Source: Anodontia alba (Eukaryota > Mollusca > Bivalvia > Lucinida > Lucinidae). Taken from it: a stretch of DNA of 64,000 nt. The notes under the pieces were generated by a model, which saw only the letters and a program-made list of their open reading frames with translations, searched no databases and was not told the DNA's origin. Numbering within the stretch: position 1 is the stretch's first letter; each line of letters opens with the position of its first letter. Where the stretch lies: positions 71,033,267-71,097,266 of the forward strand of contig OZ024829.1 of assembly GCA_964016985.1 (NCBI GenBank), given 5' to 3'. Below, in pieces: positions 46,391-57,410 of this stretch. Both the position numbers and the translations under genes were made by a program.

Positions 46391-48347
46391 TTGAACAAAG
46401 AAAATAAACAGGATTTTTTAGCAGGTGATAAAAAATCTAAATTTCTTCTTTTTCTCCGGTCTACTTTCTTAATTCCTGTTTTCTTTTGTTTCTTTCTCAT
46501 TCCTTTCATGGAAAATCTTATTATTTTCATTAAATTGATTTTCTGTATTTTGTTTTTGTTGATTGTCATTTTGTGTCATGCATTTTCGCGACTATTGTAT
46601 TTTTCGGCACAACTCTCATGTTCGTTCGAGAAGTTGCGCATAATGACTAAAATATTTTGTTTGTTCCAGGTTATTCATTGACTAGTTCTGTAATAACTGG
46701 ACTACTATTGGTATCTGAGGAAGATTTCTATGGTAGAGGAAAAGGATTGTAAGAATTGTCATTCTTCGGGTTATTAGTCAATTCTTACGTAGGGTGGCGT
46801 CTTTATGGGTATTTTTAGTACTCAATAAAGTCTACCACTACCTGGACATCCATCTACCTTACAGACAACAAAGATGTGATGATGATGGCTATGGTGGAGA
46901 AGCTGTTAGTTAAGAATTTGTCAACCTTAGGGTTATACAATAATTCTTTACTGATGGGACACCACCCCACATGGCCCTGCTGCCTGGGGTAGGACCCATC
47001 TGGATGGCATCTTATAAGTGTTTAGGCACTTAATAAGTCTAACTCCATTCCTGACCGGTCACCAGTCACCGGTCATGATGTCCGGTCACTGGCCACTGGT
47101 CTCGATGACCAGTCACCGGCCACTGGTCACCGGTCACGATGACCGGTCACCAGTTACAATGACCGGTCCACGGTCATGGGTCATTTATATAGACACTGTC
47201 TTTATGTGTGCTAAAGGCACTCAATAAAGCTAAGTCCAGAAATTACCAGACACTGGTCATGGGTCACCGGTCAAAAATTACTACCACACCATTAATTGCC
47301 GGGCATTTTTCCACCAGGCAACAATCACCAGGTACCAATCACTGGTTGTAGAAGTTAGGATTCTTTTGCTTGACTATTAGTGACAGAATAATAGTCACTA
47401 GTTCCTGGACAATCAATTTTCTCTGAGCATCAGAGATGAGTCAAACTAATGAGTAAACATCATCAATTGACAACATTGGTTAGAATACCGAGTAGATATT
47501 TCATAAAGGAATTCTATGCAGTCATTATCGAATTAGACTCAGAATCAAAGATATTTGTAATTTCAATCTGATAGTATTTGTTATCAGACTAACAATACTT
47601 GAAGATTATAGATCCGTTCCTCTTTTAAATAACGGGAAAAGGATCTTTACCCTGTCAGAGTTTATGGCAAGGGATAAACTCTATGCTGTGTCTTGATAAT
47701 ATAAGAAGAGAAGATAAATGTATCCTTTACTTACTTCTCCTTCTTCTTAATTTCTTTGTTCTCTTTCGGAAGAAACAAAGAAATGGAAATCAATGTAATT
47801 ATTGAAAAAGAAGTTGCTGATTTCTTTCTTTTTTCTTTGGTACATAGTTATGATCATTATGGTATCATAATTAAAAAAAAAAAAAAAATCCCTCAGGTTG
47901 TTACGGACAACGGGATAGAGCGTTTTAAAGTAACTAACTTCTGCAGGCTGTTTACGTTCAGTTACCTACAACCTGATAAGTTGGTAGAAAACAATTAAGT
48001 CTACCAGGTTGCTGACGTTCGAATAATATTGTAACCTGATAGAATGATATCAAGAGTCCTAATCTGTAGTTTATAAATTGGTAAATCTAGGGCTGAAATC
48101 AGTCTTCGAAGAGACACCTGATCCCTAGATAGTATATATATCGATCTTCTAAAGAAGTACCGTCATATTTCCAGAAAATTTAGAAGATCATACACACTAT
48201 ATATATTACTATCAGAAGTAGAATTATGTATGGATCGCGTTAATACTTATTAATTCTGTTTTATCTAATGATATAAACCTTTTCAAGTATATCCAAATTA
48301 TAAAGGATAAACTTGTCTTCTTATACACATAAAGTGACAAAGTTTTT
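46391..48347. other. AT-rich interior, with three ~200 bp diverged repeats
   Basis: A block with TCTTTATG, GGCACTCAATAAAG and TCTAACTCC-like sequence recurs near 46798, 47008 and 47195. An inverted pair GTAAGAATTG/CAATTCTTAC lies at 46750 and 46781. Frames at 46373-46681 and 47756-47998 are low-complexity and not called. A 16 bp A run sits at 47873-47888. No gene supported. Confidence 0.5.
47055..47280. repeat. Cluster of TGACCGGTCAC-type palindromic motifs
   Basis: More than a dozen variants of CACCGGTCA/CACTGGTCA/GACCGGTC lie within about 130 bp (47055-47182), with a few more to 47275. The core TGACCGGTCA is a perfect palindrome. Units are irregularly spaced at 9-20 bp. The sequence is markedly GC-richer than its surroundings. 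Confidence 0.8.
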
Positions 48348-51300
48348 AGCTCACCTGAGCCGAAGGCTCAAGGTGAGCTATTGTGATCACCCACCGTTCG
48401 TCGTCGTTGTCGTCGTCGGCGTCGTCGTCGTCTGTCTGTCTATCCGTCCGTCCGTCCGTTCACAATCTTTAAACAACATCTCCTCCTAAACCACTGATTG
48501 GAATTTGACCTAACTTCACAGGAATGATCCTTGGTTTGTCCTCTTTCAAAGTTGTTCAAATGGTTCCGGTCCATTGCATATCTAGGTCACAGGAGCTAAA
48601 AATAGATTTTTTAACTAAAAACTTAAAAAATCTTCTTGTTCGAAACCACTGGACCGATTTCAATATAATTTTGCAAAAATGTTCCTTTGGTGATCCTCTA
48701 CCAAGATTGTTCAAGCCATTTGGATTCGTCAAAAAACATGGCCGCCAGGGGGCAGGGCTTATTTTCCCTTTATATAGAAAACTTTAAAAATCTTCTTGTC
48801 AGAAACCACTGGACCGATTTCCATATAATTTTGCAGAAATGTTCCTTTGGTGATCCTCTACCAAGATTAGTCGAGCCATTTTGATTCGTCAAAAAACATG
48901 GCCGCCAAGGGGCGGGGCTTATTTTCCCTATATATCTATATAGAAAAATGTAAAAATCTTCTTGTCAGAAACCACTGGACCGATATCCATATAATTTTGC
49001 AGAAATGTTCCTTTGGTGATCCTCTACCAAGATTGTTCAAGCCATTTGGATTCGTCAAAAAACATGGCTGCCACGGGGCAGGGCTTATTTTCCCTATATA
49101 TCTATATAGAAAACTTTAAAAATCTTCTTGTCCGAAACCACTGGACCGATTTCAATATAATTTTGCAAAAATGTTCCTTTGGTGATCCACTACCAAGATT
49201 GTTCAAGCCATTTGGATTCGTCAAAAAACATGGCCGCCAGGGGATGGGGCTTATTTTCCCTTTATATCTATATAGAAAACTTTAAAAATCTTCTTGTCAG
49301 AAACCACTGGACCGATTTCCATATAATTTTGCAGAAATGTTCCTTTGGTGATCCTCTACCAAGATTGTTCGAGCCATTTGGATTCGTTAAAAAACATGGC
49401 CGCCAGGGGGTGGGGCTTATTTTCCCTATAGATCTATATAGAAAACTTTAAAAATCTTCTTGTCCGAAACCACTGGACCGATTTCCATATTTTGCAGAAA
49501 TGTTCCTTTGGTGATCCTCTACCAAGATTGTTCAAGCCATTTGGATTCGTCAGAAAACATGGCCGCCAGGGGGCAGGGCTTAGTTTCCCTATATAGTATC
49601 TATATAGAAAACTTTAAAAATCTTCTTGTCAGAAACCACTGGATCGATTTCCATATAATTTTGCAGAAATGTTCCTTTGGTGATCCTCTACCAAGATTGT
49701 TCGAGCCATTTGGATTCGTTAAAAAACATGGCCGCCAGGGGGCGGGGCTTATTTTCCCTATATATCTATATAGAAAACTTTAAAAATCTTCTTGTCCGAA
49801 ACCACTGGACCGATTTCCATATTTTGCAGAAATGTTCCTTTGGTGATCCTCTACCAAGATTGTTCGAGCCATTTGTATTCGTCAAAAAACATGGCCGCCA
49901 GGGGGCGGGGCTTATTTTCCCTATATCCGAAACCACTGGACCGATTTCCATATTTTGCAGAAATGTTCCTTTGGTGATCCTCTACCAAGGTTGTTCAAGC
50001 CATTTGGATTCGTCAAAAAACATGGCTGCCAGGGGGCAGGGCTTATTGTCCCTATATCGTATCTATATAGAAGACTTTAAAAATCTTCTTGTCAGAAACC
50101 ACTGGACCGATTTCCATATAATTTTGCAGAAATGTTCCTTTGGTGAATCTCTACCAAGATTGTTCGAGCCATTTGGATTCGTTAAAAAACATGGCCGCCA
50201 GGGGGCGGGGCTTATTTTCCCTATATATCTATATAGAAAACTTTAAAAATCTTCTTGTCCGAAACCACTGGACCGATTTCCATGTTTTGCAGAAATGTTC
50301 CTTTGGTGATCCTCTACCAAGATTGTTCAAGCCATTTGGATTCGTCAAAAAACATGGCCGTCAGGGGGCAGGGCTTATTCATCCTATATCGTATCTATAT
50401 AGAAAACTTTTAAAATCTTCTTGTCAGAAACCACTGGACCGATTTCAATATAACTTGGAAGGAATGTGTCTTTGGTCACCCTCTACCAAGGTTGTTCAAG
50501 CCATCATGATTCGTCAAAAAATGTGGCTGCAAGGGGGCGGGGCTTATTTTCCCTATATATCTATATAGAAAACTTGAAAAAAAATCTTTTTTTCAGAAAC
50601 CACTGGACCAATTTCAATATTACATGGCAGAAATGTTTCCTTGGTGACCCTTTATCAAGATTGTTCAGGCCGTCATGATTTTTCAAAAAACATGGCTGCG
50701 GGGCTTATTTTCCCTGTATATCTATATTGAAAACTTGAAAACATCTTCTTGTCAGAAACCACTGGACTGATTTCAATATAACTTGGCAGACATGTTTCCT
50801 TGGTGACCCTTCCTTGGTGACCCTTTACCAAAATTGTTCAAGTAATCGTGATTTGTCAAAACACATGGCCGCTAGCGGGTGGGGCTTATTTTCCCTATAT
50901 ATCTATATAGAAAACTTTAATAATCTTCTTGTCAGAAACCACTGGACCGATTTCAATATAACTTAGCAGGAATGTTTCTTTGGTGACCCTCTACCAAGGT
51001 TGTTCAAGCTGTCATGATTCGTCAAAAAACATGGCCGCTACGGGGGCGGGGCTTATTTTCCCTATATATCTATATTAAAAACTTTAAAAATCTTCTCGTA
51101 AGAAACCGTTGCACCGAGTTCAATGTAACTTGACAGGAATGTTGCTTTGGTGACCTTCTACCAAGATTGTTCAAGCTTTCATGATACGTCAAAAAACATG
51201 GCCCCCAGTGGGGGCGGGGCTTATTTTCCGTATATATCTGTATAGAAAACTTTGAAATTCTTCTTGTCAAATACCCCCTGACCGATTTCAATGTTGCTTT

Positions 51301-51828
51301 GGTGACCCTCTACCAAGAATGTTCAAGCAATCCTGATTTGTCAAAAAAACATGGCTGTTAGTGGGTGGGGCTTATTTTCCCTATATATCTAGATAGAAAA
51401 CTTTGAAAATCTTCTTGTCAGAAACCACTGAACTGACTTCAATTTAACTTGGCAAGAATGTTCCTTTGGTGACCCTCTACCAAGTTTTTTCAAGCTGTCA
51501 TGATTCGTCAAAAAGAAAAAAATGGCTGTTAGGGGGTAGGGCTTTATAGCTATATAAAACACTTTAAAAATCTTTTTGTCAGAAACCACTGGACCAATTT
51601 CAATATAACTTGGCAGAAATGTTCCTTTGGTGACCCTCTTTCAAGATTTAGTTGTCATGATGCATTAAAAAGAAAAAAACATGGCTGCTGTGGGGGATTG
51701 GTGGGGGAGGGGGGTGCAGGGCTATAAAACTTAGAGCAGTGAACTTGGCTGAAACTTCAACAGTAATATAAGTATGCAAATCTGTTTGCTCAGGTGAGCG
51801 ATATAGGACCATCATGGTCCTCTTGTTT
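48348..51828 (+). mobile_element. Family-A element with ~166 bp units, complete
   Basis: The head AGCTCACCTGAGCCGAAGGC with return arm GGTGAGCT begins at 48348 after GTTTTT. It is followed by an expanded (GTC)n/(GTCC)n tract at 48396-48460. About 19 units of 159-167 bp follow, sharing TCTTGTCAGAAACCACTGGA, ATGTTCCTTTGGTGATCC, AACATGGCCGCCAGGGGGCG and CCCTATATATCTATATAG. The tail at 51789-51828 has CTCAGGTGAGCG, the palindrome GGACCATCATGGTCC and CTCTTGTT. Frames up to 189 residues here merely read through consecutive units and are not genes. Confidence 0.92.
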
Positions 51829-53384
51829 CACTTATCATGTGTAATATAAATTATTATTACATAATTCCTCAATAGATTTAATTCCTATAGAAATCTAATA
51901 GAGAATAAATATTCTTTATTTTGGGAAACAATAAATTTCAAACTTAATTCCCATGCAAATTGTTCATCGACAATTATTTATACCTCTAACAAGAGTCCAT
52001 GTCAGTCATGTATTGCCCAGACTCTTGGATAATTTGAATAAACAATTATATATATATATATTATTTATATACATAAAAATATATATGTATACATGTTTTT
52101 TATTAAGGCATTAATAAATCTGATAATGTTATTATTAATCCCTTAACAAATTAGATTATGTCAAGAAGTGGCAAAATCTAATTAAGTAATCTACATTTGG
52201 CTTCTTCAGAGATTAACAATTATGTTAGGCCACGGGATCGTTTAGAAACCTTTTCGGCCTAAAATAATGACAGGCCTAAACAGACGAATTGTATAGGTCT
52301 GTTAATTACTTTCCTTTTATTGAATATTAAAGGAAATTTCTAAGAGGAGAATTTTATGTAATGAGTAGTTTTACCTCCTCTAATAAGTCATAAAACCAAT
52401 TCTTCTGTTGTCTGTCTTCGCACATCAACAGACATTAATGGGAGAAGACTTGTATACTTACGAAGCAGTGAAGAAATAAAGTCTTGTACAGTATTCAATA
52501 AGACTTCAGGACTAAAATTTTATTATCCCACATCTTCATATGTTTTGATAATAGGAACCAGTTTTTCCTCACGTTATTAGGAAAACAGAATGTCTTTGTT
52601 ATCGAGTTATGGAAAGGGTACAAGTTGGAAGTCACAGTCTCTCCCATATTTATTGTCCCCTAAAATAACGTTGCAATATCCGATGATGGATATTTCTAAT
52701 TAAATATAGACAACGGAGTCAAAGCATATCGATAGAGTGCTAAGACTGAACTGTCTCAAAAAATTATGATGGATCTGTTTTACGTTTAAATTTTCCATTA
52801 AGGAAGTTCCAGACTTATGTTTTTCTGTCGGATCGTCCAAATTTTGTTATATCAATTTGGAATGTACTTTAATTTGTACATTTCCTCATATGACAAATGG
52901 ACGTTATCGTTATGAAATTATGTTAACGGACCATTAAAGAATTACTTGACAATCATTGGAAATATTATTTACGATATGATAAGATATATCTTCATAGGGT
53001 CATCATTCATTTTTAACTTTAAAGTGGATTCCTACAGTTAGATTTTGACCTATTTACGATTCATTTTATAGGTTCAAAATCTTGTTGATAAAATTATGCC
53101 ATTGAACTAACTAAAGTATCGTTTTTGTCCTTCAATGTATTATGGAATCAGACTTCAATTTAATCATTTGTGTCCGATAAGTTACTCGGGAACCTTGCAT
53201 ATGTCATGGGATTGTTAAACCGCAATAGTTACAATCTTCCATTTTATGTTAATTGATACATTCCTATCGCTCAGTCTAGGGAGCATACATCCATTTGGTT
53301 CCAGTTACTTTAGTATTCTCATCAACCAATATCGATAAACACTCATTTCTATCTTCGAACAAGGTATGATGAGTTTCCATTTTT
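51829..53384. other. AT-rich gene-free stretch
   Basis: No frame over about 50 codons with recognisable content. (TA)n-rich sequence lies at 52050-52090. AGGCCTAAAATAATGACAGG at 52255 is a small local repeat of GGCCTAAA. Confidence 0.55.
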
Positions 53385-54330
53385 ATACCCCGCCACACAA
53401 TAGTGGCGGGTTATTATGGTTTCACGTTTGACATCCGTGTGTCCGTCCGTCCGTCGTACGTCCGTCCGTCCTTTTTTAGTTTCCGGATGATTATTTGAGT
53501 AAACATCAATGGATTTTCACCAAACTTGGTATGTGCATTGATATTGTGGAGATCTGGTTTGGGATTGCTAATGGGCAAATTTTGTCAAATTTTTACTGAG
53601 TTATCTGCCCGAGACACGCCCATATTTTTCTTTCTGGATGATAACTTGAGTAAATAACAAGGGATTTCAACCAAACTTGCTATATGTATTGACATTAAAG
53701 AGATCTGGTTTGGGATTGCTAATGGGCAAATTTCATCAAATTTTTACGGAGTTATCTGCCCGAGACACGCCCATATTTTCGTTTCCAGAGGATAACTTGA
53801 GTAAATAACAAGGGATTTTAACCAAACTTGCTATATATATTGACATTAAGGAGATCTGGTATAGAATTGCTAATGGGCAAATTTCGTCAAATTTTTACAG
53901 AGTTATCTGCCTGAGAGACGCCCGTATTTTTGTTTCCAGACGATAACTCGAGTAAATAACAAGGCATTTTAACCAAACTTGCTGTATGCATTGACATTAA
54001 GGAGATCTGTTTTGGAATTGCTAATGGGCAAATTTCGTCGAATTTTTACGGAGTTATCTGCCCGAGACATGCCCATAACGGACGATAACATAATGCGGAC
54101 GATAACTTGAGTAAATAATAAGGCCTTTTAACCAAACTTGCTATATGCATTGATATTATCAAGATCTGGTGTAGGATTGTTATCTGTCCCTTGATATTAT
54201 CAAGATCTGATTTAGGATTGTTATCAGTCCATCCGTCATTTTCTTTCCAGACATTTTCACAATGATAACTTTAATACATAAACAAATAATTACTGTGGCG
54301 GGTTATTATGCATGCGTTGCTTTTATTTAC
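53385..54330 (+). mobile_element. CCCCGCCAC-headed minisatellite element
   Basis: The head TACCCCGCCACACAATAGTG followed by GCGGGT (53386-53411) is a hairpin. GTGTCCGTCCGTCCGTCGTA follows at 53432. Four to five units of about 151 bp share ATAACTTGAGTAAATAACAA, TTTNAACCAAACTTGCTATA, GGGCAAATTTCGTCAAATTT and CGAGACACGCCCATA. Near 54295 TGTGGCGGGTTATTATG repeats part of the head arm and marks the end. Confidence 0.8.
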
Positions 54331-56800
54331 ATAGATCTTAAAGTAAAGAGGCTGTTATGCTGTCAGCCTTTTCTTCTTAAAACTGACAAACTCTTCGCTA
54401 TGAGATTAGCAGTTTTTTCATCTTATTAACTTTACCAAGGATACAAAACGTTTCATAAATCTCCTCTGGTAGAAGTTAGTCTTAAAATTTATTTAGGTTG
54501 TCCACCTTCATGTGAAGAAATTGACAATATCTTCTAGTATCTTTTTGCCCTGGTTAGATTCTTTATCTCAGTCTAACTGGCAATAGATAAAAATATATAG
54601 CTATCAGTCATATGTTCGCTATCATTGATAGATCAACTGGGTATTTGGCAGGAATTAGATTAGTCCATTTACCCAGATTATTATTATTATTATTATTCCT
54701 ATTAGCTTGAAATGCAAGGGAATAATTATATGGCCTTACAATTATTTAAGTATTATGAACTGGTTATTGGCAACAGTTAAATTCAGCTAATTAACCAGAT
54801 TCTAATTTATTCATATTAATAAATAGTTTAGACTATTTAATAAATTGATAATCTTTACATCTCTAGGATTTATCAGCCTCCAGATATGTAGATTTTCAAC
54901 AGGAAACTCATCCGAGACATTTGCAACCGGGACGAGAAATGGGGAGGTGAGGGGAGCTGGGTGATGCCCCTGGGGGTGTGTCGGGTCGTCGTCGTTGTTG
55001 TTGGGGTATAAGGAGGAGGGGATGCTGGCTGCCTCCTTCTCAGTCAGCTGGACTGTTCTGCTTCAGGGGAAGGTGCTGTCTGTGAGTGACTGTTGTCCAG
55101 CTGCTGTATCCTTTGCTGCTGTCACTGCTGCAGTAGCTGTCGCTTGGCTCCTGTCGTTGCCTTTGACCTGAGCCTGATATGACGACTACTACAGTTGCCT
55201 CAGTCCCGCACACACCGCTTGTGACAGAATACGGCTTTTGCAAAGTTTGGGGAATTAGCTCTAGCTGTATCCTGTTACTGTTTCCTCATTCCCAGTTACG
55301 GGGTCCGGTCTGATTAAATTAAACCTTTAAACAGACACGTAAAGTTCCTAATAAATAATAAGTCCAAACACAGTTGTTGAATTTCTCTAAATTTACCCAA
55401 AATTATTCTAAATGTTCATGCCAAATATCACAAATAAAATGTCTTGTAAGTAACGTAAACAACAGTTCTTTCCTAAATAAATCTTCTTTCTAAATACTAA
55501 CTAAATAACAGTTTCTCAGTATTAAGTCATTGCCCTAAATATTACTTATTATTTATCAGTAAACTCAGCAGGTCTCTTATTTGTGCAAATGTCAGCCTCA
55601 AAGTTCTAACTTGAAATAATGCCGAGTTTCAAATAACTAAATAATTTACTTCCCTCAGTTCGAATGTCCAAAATATATCAAAGTCCTAAATTCCTGACAA
55701 AGTCCTAAAACACAATATCCAAGTTCACAAATTAAGCTATCTCAAGTTCGGAGAATAGCTGAGCCTAGATTCTTGATGCAGTATGTATGAATACCAGTGA
55801 TAGACTGAAGAGGCTACAGTTACAGTTTACAGATTTTTAACGCTGCCAGGCAACTGAGTCACATAGAGGCAGCGCCGAAGAGGCTAAGTTTCAGCCCATC
55901 TTAAATATATTTCTTCTCAAACAGGTGACATAATTACTCAGGGAAGTTGGAATTGCCAAAAGCTCAACATTATAAAAGAAGTTTGATAAGTGTGACGATT
56001 AAATTGACCAAAGCCCAGTTTGGCAGGAAGTTGTAATCAGGCAGTACTTAACAAAATCTAAGATCTCTTTTGCTCAGGTTAATTTCTGTCAATTATGTCA
56101 TTTCCTTTTGCAAACAAACAACTCAATCTGGTAGCTTTGACAGTGTGTACAGTTCAGATCAGAGTACCAGCTGTTAATCAATGTAATTAAACTATTAAGC
56201 ATTTTCTCACCCAAGTTTCAAACAATCAGATTTTCAGTTATGAGCACAGCTTATGTTGTGATAATGATCAAAACATCTTGCAGGGAAAGTGATACTGAGA
56301 AATATTAATTCTAAATTTTATACTTTCATAAATATTGCTCCTTTTCTTCTTCTTCTTCTTTTATATCATATTTCAAAACACAGTCACATAAAATACCTAT
56401 ATATTTCTTTTACCCTTTTTATGCAGTTTCAACGATTTTATTATTATTATTTTATTTTATTATTATTTTATTATTTTTATTTTTTTTAATTTTATTATTT
56501 ATTGGGCAGAAATTGTCACACTGTGACACATTTCCTTATTTAATATTTGTCTCTTTAAGATAGACAACTATCTTTTGGGGCAATTATTTTCTGTCTCAAT
56601 GACTCAGTTTCTTTTTTGGGGTCATCTATCGTTACCCAAAAAGAAAAAGGGGGCCCAGGAAAGCAGGCCTCTGAGGATTGTGAAACTGGCAGCCTCCAGC
56701 GTCTACTATTAACATATAAGATGTTACCTTAGAGATGTTATTAGGGAATCTAGATCATTCTAAGAGCTACACATAATTATAGAATGTATCTTATTTCCAG
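54331..56800. other. AT-rich stretch with a GC-rich island
   Basis: 54940-55290 is clearly GC-richer, rich in CTG/CAG and GTC triplets. It carries a TATAAG (55007) about 35 bp before a TCAGTC initiator-like sequence (55040). The rest is AT-rich with no supported gene. (ATT)n-type microsatellites occur at 54690-54706 and 56440-56505. The minus-strand frame at 55040-55243 is compositionally biased and not called. Confidence 0.4.
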
Positions 56801-57004
56801 AGTCTTAATCCAGAAGTGGAGGATATATATATATATTTTGTGTTGGAATAAGGGAGCTCCTTCCCACCTAACTGGTGAATTCTAGCACATTATCTATAGG
56901 TTAATGTATTGTGCAGTTAAAAATCAACAAGCAATACTTAAACTATAGATAAGACTATTCCCTCCTCCCTATCCCCGCTTAGCTCAGTTTTATGGTTTGA
57001 TCCT
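56800..57004. repeat. Back-to-back copies of the TTAA element ends
   Basis: A right-type end, AGCACATTATCTATAGGTTAA, at about 56885-56905 is followed by a 33 bp spacer. A degenerate left-type end, TTAAACTATAGATAAG, then starts at 56942 and is followed by ACTATTCCCTCC. The spacer halves match, inverted, the outer flanks at 46205-46225 and 57177-57190. A fragment AGTCTTAATCCAGAAG also lies at 56802. (TA)n run at 56824-56838. Confidence 0.65.
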
Positions 57005-57176
57005 GAAAGAAAACTGACACGTGATTAAAAGTGCGGGAAGAATTACGTCACACAGGTAACTGCCTAAGGAACCTTCTGGATTAAGACTTCTTAAACGACT
57101 GAATGGTCATTTTTTTCTGTGGAAGGTTTGAAATACAGAAGGGAATAGCACATTATCTGTAGGTTAAGAATTGCTT

Positions 57177-57410
57177 GTTAAAATACGTTTTACTTTTAAA
57201 AACTTCATGTTGATTTAATGTTGTGTGAATGTTGTAATAATAAAGTTTTATTGCATGAGGATAACATATTTAGCATGTATGCTAATCTAACAAATGATCC
57301 TCATAAATAAGACATAGTTAATAATATATACAATATATATACACAGTTAAAGCAAACAGTTTTAAAATGTCCCCTCACCTAAGCTTAAGTGCAGGATGAA
57401 GGGCATTATT
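57177..57410. other. Short gene-free spacer
   Basis: AT-rich with AATAAAG near 57239. Begins GAATTGCTTGTT, which is also part of the inverted spacer at 56930-56943. Confidence 0.6.

Larger units (their letters stand above)
46226..57176. mobile_element. ~10.9 kb region bounded by ~165 bp inverted repeats and TTAA
   Basis: 46226-46390 and 57005-57176 are inverted copies. TTAACCTATAGATAATGTGC starts the left one and its near reverse complement, ending CTGTAGGTTAA, finishes the right one. They share TATTCCCTTCTGTATTTCAAA, AAGTCTTAATCCAGAAGG, CAGTTACCTGTGTGACGTAA and CGCACTTTTAATCACGTGT. TTAA at both edges fits piggyBac- or Kolobok-type target use. It could be one large element, or two copies of a small MITE in opposite orientation; a near-complete ~230 bp MITE at 56943-57176 favours the second reading. 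No transposase is seen. Confidence 0.5.

Noticed and set aside
46373..46681. Phe/Leu-rich 102-residue frame resembling a membrane protein
   Set aside because: Low-complexity TTT/CTT-rich DNA starting inside the inverted-repeat arm; hydrophobicity follows from T-rich composition.
48524..50568. Series of plus-strand open frames of 65-189 residues with a repeated protein sequence (e.g. NFKNLLVRNHWTDFHIILQK)
   Set aside because: They are readings through a ~166 bp tandem DNA repeat whose period is not a multiple of three. The same peptide appears in shifted frames and ends at random unit lesions, so there is no sign of coding selection.
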